This document shows, piece by piece, positions 8,232 through 15,190 of a stretch of DNA of 40,079 bases (position 1 is the first letter of the stretch; the number at the start of each line of letters is the position of its first letter). The notes under the pieces were generated by a model. It did not search any database. It was not told where the DNA came from and worked only from the letters and a program-made list of their open reading frames with translations. Both the position numbers and the translations under genes were made by a program. The stretch comes from an uncultured Oscillospiraceae bacterium (GTDB lineage: Bacteria; Bacillota; Clostridia; Oscillospirales; Acutalibacteraceae): the NCBI GenBank assembly GCA_900543795.1, contig UQSH01000012.1, forward strand, positions 1 to 40,079. Direction: 5' to 3'.

Positions 8232-8484
8232 AAACGCAATGACGAAGAAAAGTAACCTTTAAATGCCTTTTCAGAGAGCAAGACCTTGGCTGAAAGCCTT
8301 GCAGGGATAATAAAGGCGAAGTTCCCTTTTGAGCGGCTGTGCTGAACATTTCAGTAGGCGCAGACGGATTGAACTCCGTTACAGGTTCAAAGAGTGTTTG
8401 CTTGGATTAACCTTTGCAAAAATAAGGGTGGTACCGCAGGTAGCTTCATACTTGTCCCTAACAATCGGGGACAAGTATTTTTTT
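8232..8484 (+). promoter_or_regulatory. T-box leader, tRNA-Phe responsive
   Basis: Complete T-box riboswitch in front of pheST. Stem I begins with the conserved AATGACGAAGAAAAGTAA (from 8238). The specifier loop contains GAAG followed by TTC (8322-8324), a Phe codon. The antiterminator carries the T-box consensus AGGGTGGTACCGCAGG (8425-8440), with TGGT ready to pair with an ACCA-ending tRNA. Uncharged tRNA-Phe binding should stabilise the antiterminator and switch pheST on. The competing terminator is at 8448-8484. Confidence 0.93.
8448..8484 (+). terminator. T-box regulated terminator
   Basis: ATACTTGTCCC (8448-8458) and GGGACAAGTAT (8468-8478) form a perfect 11-bp stem followed by seven Ts. 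It is the alternative to the T-box antiterminator just upstream and lies 30 nt before pheS. Confidence 0.93.
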
Positions 8485-8514
8485 GTTCCCTAGCACGAAA
8501 GAAAGGATGATTAG

Positions 8515-9534
8515 ATGAAAACACAGCTTGAAGAAATCAGAAAAGCTGCAAAGGAAGCTCTTGATTCTTTTGAAACAAAAGAGCAAATTGAAGAAGCAAG
8601 AATTAAATATCTCGGCAAAAAGGGCGAGCTTACCGCTATTTTGAAGCAGATGGGCAAGCTTTCCGCCGAGGAAAGACCCGTTATCGGTCAGCTTGCAAAC
8701 GAAATCCGTGCCGATATTGAAGAGAAAATCGCTTCAAAAGCGGCACAGATTAAAGAAAAGGAGCTTGAAAGAAAGCTTCTTGAAGAAACGATTGATGTTA
8801 CAATGCCCGCTAAGGAGCCTGAAATAGGACACAAGCATCCGCTTTCAATTGTTCTTGACGAAATTAAAGAAATCTTTATGGGTATGGGCTTTGACATTGC
8901 CGAGGGTCCGGAGGTTGAATATGACTACTACAACTTTGAAGCGCTCAACATTCCGAAGGACCACCCTGCAAGAGACACGCAGGACACCTTTTATGTTGAT
9001 GACAACATTGTTTTAAGAACTCAGACCTCTCCTATGCAAATAAGATTTATGGAAAGCCACGAGCCTCCGTTTCGTATGATTGCACCGGGACGGGTTTTCC
9101 GCTCCGACGCAGTTGACGCAACGCACTCTCCCCTTTTCCATCAGATTGAGGGCCTTGTTGTTGACAAGGGAGTTACCATGGCAGACCTTAAAGGAACGCT
9201 TGAAGCATTTGCAAAGCGACTTTACGGCGAAAACACAAAGATAAGACTTCGTCCGCACCATTTCCCGTTTACCGAGCCGAGCTGTGAAATTGATGTTTCC
9301 TGCTTTAAATGCGGAGGAAAGGGCTGCCCTATGTGCAAGGGCGAGGGCTGGATTGAAATTCTCGGCGGCGGAATGGTGCACCCGAAGGTGCTTAAAAACG
9401 GCGGTGTTGACCCCGAAAAATACAGCGGCTTCGCCTTTGGTATAGGCCTTGAAAGACTTGTTATGTTCCGCTTTAATATTGACGATATGAGACTGCTTTA
9501 CGAGAACGACCTTAGATTTCTCGGTCAGTTTTAA
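8515..9534 (+). CDS. pheS: Phenylalanyl-tRNA synthetase alpha subunit
   Basis: Catalytic subunit of the alpha2-beta2 phenylalanyl-tRNA synthetase, which charges tRNA-Phe in the cytoplasm. Residues 1-90 are the N-terminal coiled-coil that binds tRNA. The class II core follows, with motif 2 around FRMIAPGRVFR and motif 3 GFAFGIGLERLVMFR near the C-terminus. The Cys-rich CFKCGGKGCPMCKGEGW insertion is usual in Firmicute PheS. At 339 aa it has normal length. The ATG follows AAGGATGATTAG. It is controlled by the T-box and followed after 14 nt by pheT. Confidence 0.97.
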   Translation: MKTQLEEIRKAAKEALDSFETKEQIEEARIKYLGKKGELTAILKQMGKLSAEERPVIGQLANEIRADIEEKIASKAAQIKEKELERKLLEETIDVTMPAKEPEIGHKHPLSIVLDEIKEIFMGMGFDIAEGPEVEYDYYNFEALNIPKDHPARDTQDTFYVDDNIVLRTQTSPMQIRFMESHEPPFRMIAPGRVFRSDAVDATHSPLFHQIEGLVVDKGVTMADLKGTLEAFAKRLYGENTKIRLRPHHFPFTEPSCEIDVSCFKCGGKGCPMCKGEGWIEILGGGMVHPKVLKNGGVDPEKYSGFAFGIGLERLVMFRFNIDDMRLLYENDLRFLGQF

Positions 9535-9548
9535 GGAGGTGCTTTGTA

Positions 9549-11951
9549 ATGATTTTATCAAGAAAATGGCTTAAAGATTATGTTGATTTAAGTGATATTT
9601 CCGATAAAGAGCTTTGCGATGAAATGACTCTTTCCGGCTCAAAGGTTGAGGAATACAAAAAAGAGGGCTCAGAGATAACAGGCATTGTTGTCGGTCAGGT
9701 TAAATCGCTGACTCCCCATCCCGACTCCGACCATCTTTGGATCTGCTCTGTTGATGTCGGCGCAGGCGAGAACATTCAAATTGTAACCGGCGCCCAAAAT
9801 CTTACCGAGGGCGATTATGTTCCTGCGGCACTTGCAGGCGCAACTGTTTTTAACAGAAAGGACCACTGCCTTGAAACAATAAAAAAGGGCAAGCTTAGAG
9901 GAGTTGAATCAAACGGTATGCTTTGCTCTTTTGACGAGCTTGGACTTTCTCAAAACGATTTTCCCTACGCCGCTGAAGACGGTATTTTCGTTTTAGGCGA
10001 TGACTGCAACAAAACGCCGGGTACGGATATTCACGAGGCTATCGGATATGACGACACATGCGTTGAATTTGAAATAACCTCAAACAGATGCGACTGTATG
10101 TCTGTTTCAGGTCTTGCAAGAGAGGCTGCGGCAACCTTTAAAAGGCCGTTTAATTTCCCGGAGCCCGTTGTTAAAAAGGGACACGGAAATGTGAATGATA
10201 TTCTTAAAGTTAATATAGCAGAGCCTGAAAAATGCTATCGTTATTCAGGAGCGGTTGTTGAAAATGTTCGTGTTAAGGAAAGCCCTCGCTGGCTTCGTGA
10301 GAGGCTTCGTGCAAGCGGAGTTCGCCCTATCAGCAACATTGTTGATATAACAAACTATGTTATGCTTGAATACGGCCAGCCTATGCACGCATTTGACCTG
10401 CGCTTTCTTGACGGTAACACCGTTAATGTCAGAAACGCAGTAAGCGGCGAAAAAATCACAACTCTTGACGGAGTTGAAAGAACGCTGACAGAAGATATGC
10501 TTGTTATTGCCGACGAGAACAAGCCCGTTGCCGTTGCAGGAGTTATGGGCGGAGAATACAGCGGCATTATGGACGACACAACAACTATCGTTTTTGAGTC
10601 TGCCTGCTTCAACGGTATTTCCGTTCGCAGAACCGCAAAGGCTCTCGGAATGAGAACCGAGGCTTCAAGCAGATATGAAAAGGAGCTTGACCCCGGAGCA
10701 ACGCTCAACGCTCTTAAAAGGGCTCTTGAGCTTGTTCAGCAGCTTGACGCCGGAGATGTTGTTGACGGCATTGTTGATAATTATGTTAAGCCGAAGGAGC
10801 CTGTTAAGGTTAAATTTGATTATAAATGGATAAACGATTTTATCGGAATTGACCTCAGCGAAGACGAGCAAAAGGATATTCTTAAAAAAATTGAATTCAC
10901 ATTTGACAATGAAGGAAATATTATTGCTCCGTCTTTTAGAAACGACATTGAGCATATTGCCGATATTTCGGAGGAGGTTGCACGCTTCTACGGCTATCAC
11001 AATATCCCAAACAGAATTCTCAGCGGTGTTGCGGTAGGCAAGCTGACAGACAGCCAAAAATTCATTAGGCTTATGAACGACACACTTACTTCCTGCGGTT
11101 GCAGTGAAATTTCAACATTCAGCTTCATAAGTCCGAAGGCTTATGACAAAATCAATCTTCCCGAAAATGATGAAAAGCGCAATTCAGTTGTTATACGCAA
11201 TCCGCTCGGCGAGGACACAAGCATTATGAGAACAACAATTCTTCCCTCTATGCTTGATATTTTATCGCACAACTATAATCACAAAAACGATTCTGCCTGC
11301 CTTTATGAGATAGGAACGGTTTACACTCCGACAGAAGCAGGAAAGTTGCCGATTGAGTGTCAAAAGGCCGCAATAGGTCTTTATTCAAAGGACGCAGATT
11401 TCTTTACTCTTAAAGGAATTGTTGAGAAGCTTCTTGATACGCTTAATGTTGCCGAATATGATGTTGAGGCGGTTAAGGATAATCCAACCTTCCATCCCGG
11501 CAGAACTGCTCAGCTTACAATAAACGGCAAGGTGCTTGCAACTCTCGGCGAGGTTCATCCCAAGGTTGCGGAAAGCTATTCAATAGGAACAAGGGTTTAT
11601 GTTGCCGAGGTTGATGTTAACACCGCCTACGAAAACAGAAACGCTTCAAGAACACACAAGCCGCTTCCGAAATATCCTGCTGTTTCAAGAGATCTTGCAT
11701 TTGTTTGCGAGAAGAGCATACCTGTTCTTAAGCTTGAAAAGGCAATCGGTGAAGCGGTTGGCAAAACGCTTGAAAAGGTTAAGCTTTTTGATGTTTACGA
11801 GGGCTCGCAGATTGAAAGCGGAAAGAAGAGCGTTGCCTTTAACATCCGTATGAGAAGCGCAGACAGAACGCTTACGGACGATGAAGCAGACGCTGCAATG
11901 AAGCGAATTGTTAAGGCGCTTGGCAAAATGGGCATTAATCTTCGCTCCTGA
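9549..11951 (+). CDS. pheT: Phenylalanyl-tRNA synthetase beta subunit
   Basis: Large partner of PheS, involved in tRNA binding and editing of misacylated Tyr-tRNA-Phe. Domain order is normal for 800 aa: N-terminal part with an EMAP/OB-type tRNA-binding domain (about residues 40-155), B3/B4 editing region (roughly 210-390, including MRTEASSRYEKELDP), B5 domain, catalytic-like core, and C-terminal ferredoxin-fold anticodon-binding domain ending near residue 800. It is preceded by a strong AAGGAGG at ideal spacing and is co-transcribed with pheS. No strong terminator follows; an AT-rich inverted repeat (11976-11984 with 11998-12006) is weak. Confidence 0.97.
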   Translation: MILSRKWLKDYVDLSDISDKELCDEMTLSGSKVEEYKKEGSEITGIVVGQVKSLTPHPDSDHLWICSVDVGAGENIQIVTGAQNLTEGDYVPAALAGATVFNRKDHCLETIKKGKLRGVESNGMLCSFDELGLSQNDFPYAAEDGIFVLGDDCNKTPGTDIHEAIGYDDTCVEFEITSNRCDCMSVSGLAREAAATFKRPFNFPEPVVKKGHGNVNDILKVNIAEPEKCYRYSGAVVENVRVKESPRWLRERLRASGVRPISNIVDITNYVMLEYGQPMHAFDLRFLDGNTVNVRNAVSGEKITTLDGVERTLTEDMLVIADENKPVAVAGVMGGEYSGIMDDTTTIVFESACFNGISVRRTAKALGMRTEASSRYEKELDPGATLNALKRALELVQQLDAGDVVDGIVDNYVKPKEPVKVKFDYKWINDFIGIDLSEDEQKDILKKIEFTFDNEGNIIAPSFRNDIEHIADISEEVARFYGYHNIPNRILSGVAVGKLTDSQKFIRLMNDTLTSCGCSEISTFSFISPKAYDKINLPENDEKRNSVVIRNPLGEDTSIMRTTILPSMLDILSHNYNHKNDSACLYEIGTVYTPTEAGKLPIECQKAAIGLYSKDADFFTLKGIVEKLLDTLNVAEYDVEAVKDNPTFHPGRTAQLTINGKVLATLGEVHPKVAESYSIGTRVYVAEVDVNTAYENRNASRTHKPLPKYPAVSRDLAFVCEKSIPVLKLEKAIGEAVGKTLEKVKLFDVYEGSQIESGKKSVAFNIRMRSADRTLTDDEADAAMKRIVKALGKMGINLRS

Positions 11952-12003
11952 TTTGCTTATAATTCACATTTTTACCAATATTTAATTAAATTTAAAATAA
12001 ATA

Positions 12004-12032
12004 TTGTAATTAGTTCAAAAATTGTATATAAT
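12004..12032 (+). promoter_or_regulatory. Predicted ireB promoter
   Basis: TTGTAA (12004-12009), 17 nt, TATAAT (12027-12032). A strong AGGAGGTGA follows before the ireB ATG. Confidence 0.6.
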
Positions 12033-12071
12033 TAGTATGTATAATTTTTACTTGCAGGAGGTGACTTTACT

Positions 12072-12317
12072 ATGACCGATAAAACAATGACCTTTAAACT
12101 CGGAGACGACCACGAGGATATTATGAGAGATACATTGACGCAGGTTTTTGACGCTCTTAAAGAAAAGGGCTATAACCCCATTAACCAAATTGTTGGCTAC
12201 ATTCTTTCGGAGGACCCAACCTATATCACAACTCATAATAACGCACGAAGCCTTATCAGAAGGCTTGACCGCGATGAACTGCTGGCTGAAATGGTAAAGT
12301 CTTATCTTAACAACTAA
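12072..12317 (+). CDS. ireB: IreB family regulatory phosphoprotein
   Basis: Small cytoplasmic protein of the IreB/UPF0297 family, characterised in Enterococcus as a substrate of the PASTA-domain Ser/Thr kinase that affects cell-wall stress and cephalosporin resistance. The 81-residue sequence matches the family end to end: an N-terminal Thr-rich segment (Thr2, Thr5, Thr7) suited to phosphorylation, then GYNPINQIVGYILSEDPTYI and the RSLIRRLDRDELL helix. In many Firmicutes ireB is followed by ruvX; here it is followed by an unrelated small gene at 12343, and ruvX is absent. The role in this organism is inferred from family only. Confidence 0.93.
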   Translation: MTDKTMTFKLGDDHEDIMRDTLTQVFDALKEKGYNPINQIVGYILSEDPTYITTHNNARSLIRRLDRDELLAEMVKSYLNN

Positions 12318-12342
12318 ACAATAAAATAAAGGAGGGTTTTCT

Positions 12343-12633
12343 TTGGCAGAATTACAGGATACATTTCTTACCTATAAAGGAAAGCCTTTGGTAAGGTGCG
12401 GAGATACGATATATTACGGCAATATGTCGGACCCGTTTGTTGCCTGCTTTAAAATTAAATCAGGCAAGGAATATAAGGATATAACTCTTTCCGACACGGT
12501 GCTTATTCAGATTATCAGCACAGACCAGGAAAAAAATCCAAGAGAAAGAGTTGTTAAAAGCTCGGAGAAGAAGGGCTTATTTAACGCTCTTGATTTAGGA
12601 GCAGTTTGGCTTGAAAGAGAGCTTAAAAAGTAA
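12343..12633 (+). CDS. Small conserved-type protein of unknown function
   Basis: A 96-residue soluble protein that I do not recognise as a named family, though it resembles uncharacterised clostridial proteins I recall with the same YKGKPLVR-x-GDTIYYGNMSDP opening. The N-terminal half looks like beta strands, and the C-terminal half (SSEKKGLFNALDLGAVWLERELKK) is an amphipathic helix. There is no signal peptide, Cys pair or membrane segment. The start is TTG, chosen because GGAGGG lies at 12331-12336 and no in-frame ATG is placed as well. It is 25 nt after ireB and shares its promoter and terminator, so a role with IreB is possible but unproved. Confidence 0.8.
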   Translation: MAELQDTFLTYKGKPLVRCGDTIYYGNMSDPFVACFKIKSGKEYKDITLSDTVLIQIISTDQEKNPRERVVKSSEKKGLFNALDLGAVWLERELKK

Positions 12634-12645
12634 AAATTCACAAGC

Positions 12646-12680
12646 AAAAATCCACGAACAAGATGTTCGTGGATTTTTTT
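12646..12680. terminator. Bidirectional terminator
   Basis: Perfect 15-bp inverted repeat (12646-12660 with 12664-12678) containing TCCACGAACA, flanked by As and Ts. It separates the ireB unit (+) from the convergent kinase gene (-). Confidence 0.92.
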
Positions 12681-12699
12681 ATTAGTATAAATGTTTACA

Positions 12700-13797
12700 T
12701 TATCCGATTTCCGAAATAATGCGGTTCATATCGTCCATTTTCTTTTCCATATCGGCAACGAGAGCAAACTGATTTCTTGCACGAACAAGATTGTGCTCGG
12801 GATAATCGGTTTTAAAATATGTATCTCCGTTTATATAATCGGTTAAAAATCTCATTCCGCATTCAAATGTCATAAGAAGCGAAGCGAAGGCAAGGTTATC
12901 TTTTTCGCATTTATTAAGGCTTTCCCCTGCTTCCGAAAGGAAGCCCCTTGCGTAAGCCTCAAAATATTCAAGACTTAAAGAAACCTTAGATAAATCCGCC
13001 TCATCCTCTGCGGCTGTGTTTGCGCCGAAGCGGATTGAATCGCCGAAATCGTAAAGAGCAAGACCTGGCATAACCGTATCCAAATCAATAACGCAAATTG
13101 CCTTGCCGCTTTTTTCATCAAACATAACATTATTTAATTTAGTATCGTTATGTGTAACTCTGAGCGGCAATTCGCCATTATCAATCAAATCAACAAGGCG
13201 GGAGCAATATCCCTCCCTTTGCTTAACAAAATCTATTTCCTGCTCGCAGTTGTTCGCTCTGCCGGAAAGATTATTTTCAACCGCAACGGCAAATTCATTA
13301 TCATATCTTTTTTTAGTGTTATGAAAATCCGGGATTGTTTCAAACAGACTGTCTGCCGGGAAATCGGAAAGGAGCCTTTGAAACTTACCGAAGGCAACGC
13401 CGCTTGCACCGAACATTTCAGCACTGTCCACACTGTTGTAGCATATTGAATCGGAAACGAAAATATAAGAGCGATAGCAGCTTCCGTCCTCTGCACGATA
13501 GTACTTTTCTCCGTTTTTCGTTTTGATAAAATGGAGTGTTTCTCGGTTTTCATCTCCGCCGTTTTTCTTAATTTCACTGCGAAGATAAGAGGTTACGCTG
13601 AAAATATTATCCATAAGCTTGTCTATATTTTTAAAAACATTAGAATTTACCTTTTGAATAATATATTTCCATTCTTTTGAATCATCCTCAAACGTTGCGA
13701 GATAGGTTGTGTTTATATGGCCTGCGCCGAAAAGGCAATAATCCTTTAAAGTGCCTTTAAAATTGAACTTAGAAATAATATCGTTTACAGTTTCCAA
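12700..13797 (-). CDS. nahK: N-acetylhexosamine 1-kinase-like phosphotransferase
   Basis: APH-fold small-molecule kinase resembling Bifidobacterium NahK, which phosphorylates GlcNAc and GalNAc at C1 during salvage of lacto-N-biose and galacto-N-biose. Shared stretches recalled from NahK include GAGHINTTYLAT (24-35), the catalytic THNDTKLNNVMFD (215-227, Asp218 as base), VIDLDTVMPG (236-245, metal ligand) and DFGDSIRFGAN (250-260), plus YPEHNLVRAR near the C-terminus. Length (365 aa) matches NahK. Phosphorylase and epimerase partners of that pathway are not nearby. The ATG follows GGAGGG. It has its own promoter and shares a terminator with ireB. The symbol is by resemblance; a homoserine- or choline-type kinase role is less likely. 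Confidence 0.82.
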   Translation of the reverse strand: METVNDIISKFNFKGTLKDYCLFGAGHINTTYLATFEDDSKEWKYIIQKVNSNVFKNIDKLMDNIFSVTSYLRSEIKKNGGDENRETLHFIKTKNGEKYYRAEDGSCYRSYIFVSDSICYNSVDSAEMFGASGVAFGKFQRLLSDFPADSLFETIPDFHNTKKRYDNEFAVAVENNLSGRANNCEQEIDFVKQREGYCSRLVDLIDNGELPLRVTHNDTKLNNVMFDEKSGKAICVIDLDTVMPGLALYDFGDSIRFGANTAAEDEADLSKVSLSLEYFEAYARGFLSEAGESLNKCEKDNLAFASLLMTFECGMRFLTDYINGDTYFKTDYPEHNLVRARNQFALVADMEKKMDDMNRIISEIG

Positions 13798-13842
13798 AGT
13801 ATCCCTCCGTGCTTTGATAAATTTGTAAAATTCTGTTAGAAC

Positions 13843-13871
13843 ATTATATCATAAATGTGTTTATTTGTAAA
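13843..13871 (-). promoter_or_regulatory. Predicted nahK-like gene promoter
   Basis: On the minus strand TTTACA (13866-13871), 17 nt, TATAAT (13843-13848). It begins right after the terminator of the upstream permease gene, so the kinase is an independent unit. Confidence 0.65.
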
Positions 13872-13874
13872 CAT

Positions 13875-13911
13875 AAAAAACCGCCTTAAAGCAGAACAAG
13901 CTTCAAGACGG
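13875..13911 (-). terminator. Intrinsic terminator after permease gene
   Basis: On the minus strand CCGTCTTGAAGC pairs with GCTTTAAGGCGG (two G-U pairs) and is followed by six Ts. It lies 12 nt after the permease stop. Confidence 0.85.
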
Positions 13912-13923
13912 CTAAATTTTCTG

Positions 13924-15168
13924 TTATTCTCTTCTTAAAGCATCAATAGGACTCATCTTTGCAGCCTTTCGTGCAGGATAAATTCCAAAGAACAAACCGA
14001 CACCGCAGGAGAAAAGAAGCGCAATTCCTATTATCCAAATTGTTACATTCGGCTTAATGCCTATTATTGCGCAGCCTGCATACGCGCCCGCTATTCCCAA
14101 AACAACGCCGATTAATCCGCCGATAAGACATAGGATAATTGATTCCGTTAGGAATTGAAGCGTTATTGTGTTTGTTTTGGCACCCAATGATTTTCTTATG
14201 CCGATTTCCCGCGTTCGTTCCGTTACGGAAACGAGCATTATATTCATAACTCCTATACCGCCAACTATAAGCGAGATTGCGCCGACAGCGGCAATAAATG
14301 CGGTTAATACCGAAATGATTATATCAACAAGCTCAACATAGGTTGCCATATCCTCTGCCGTATAAATGGTTGAATAGTTTCCGTGTGCCGCTTTAAGATA
14401 GTTTACGGTTGCATTTCCTATGGCTTCATTATTTGAGCCCTCTTCGCCGATAACAAAGATAGAGGAAAGAACGGGATCGGTGCCTGTTAGCTGAGTTAAG
14501 CTTGTGCAGGGCATAAACAGGGCAATTGTCAATTTATCGCCTGTTTGGAACATATCGCCTATGCTTGAGCCGCCGCCCATACTGCTTACAAGCGCATCTA
14601 TATCGGCAACTCCGCAGATTTTAACCTTCATTGTTCCGCCTGAGGAGGAAACGGTTATATACTGACCTACAACATCCTCATATCCGAAAGCCAGTTTGGC
14701 ACTGTTTGTTCCCACAAGTGCTATCGGAGATGCAGAGGCATATTCCTCATCGGTAAAAAATCTTCCGTATTTTACTCCGTCTGTTAAAGCAAACTGAACA
14801 TCGGAGTTAACGCCGATAATCATTGCGGTTGCTTCTGTTGCCGAGGCGTCTATTGTTGCCTTTGAAAAGCCTACCATCATAGGCGAGCAGCGTTCAACAC
14901 CGTTAACCTTATTTTTGATATTTTCAACATCGTCAAGTGTTATATAGTCGCTTTCCTGCGCCTGGGTTGTATCTACCGAAACAAGAACTGCATTAGAGCC
15001 CATATCCTCAATAAGAGAAACGATATAATCTCTTGCACCTGTTCCGGCGCTGACAATCATAATAACCGAGCTGATACCGATTATGATACCGAGCATGGTT
15101 AACAGGGAGCGCATCCAATTAGCTTTTATACACTTAACAGCGATTTTTAAGCTTTCTGAAATATTCAT
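13924..15168 (-). CDS. MacB-like ABC transporter permease (FtsX domain)
   Basis: Membrane subunit of a MacB-type tripartite ABC transporter. Residues 21-42 form the first helix, preceded by the typical MNISESLKIAVKCIKANWMRS start. A large extracytoplasmic MacB-PCD domain occupies about 45-280. Three helices follow at about 283-310, 335-360 and 370-395 with the FtsX signature GIMNIMLVSVTERTREIGI and FGIYPARKAAKMSPIDALR at the end. Length (414 aa) fits a permease without its own nucleotide-binding domain. It starts 22 nt after the adaptor gene, so the pair is an operon. The expected ATPase gene is not next to it. Substrate (peptide, macrolide, lipid) unknown. Confidence 0.92.
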   Translation of the reverse strand: MNISESLKIAVKCIKANWMRSLLTMLGIIIGISSVIMIVSAGTGARDYIVSLIEDMGSNAVLVSVDTTQAQESDYITLDDVENIKNKVNGVERCSPMMVGFSKATIDASATEATAMIIGVNSDVQFALTDGVKYGRFFTDEEYASASPIALVGTNSAKLAFGYEDVVGQYITVSSSGGTMKVKICGVADIDALVSSMGGGSSIGDMFQTGDKLTIALFMPCTSLTQLTGTDPVLSSIFVIGEEGSNNEAIGNATVNYLKAAHGNYSTIYTAEDMATYVELVDIIISVLTAFIAAVGAISLIVGGIGVMNIMLVSVTERTREIGIRKSLGAKTNTITLQFLTESIILCLIGGLIGVVLGIAGAYAGCAIIGIKPNVTIWIIGIALLFSCGVGLFFGIYPARKAAKMSPIDALRRE

Positions 15169-15190
15169 ACTGAAATTGCACTCCGATTAA

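Noticed and set aside
9013..9561. 182-codon minus-strand frame across pheS and the pheT start
   Set aside because: Antisense to two certain genes, and no plausible protein features.
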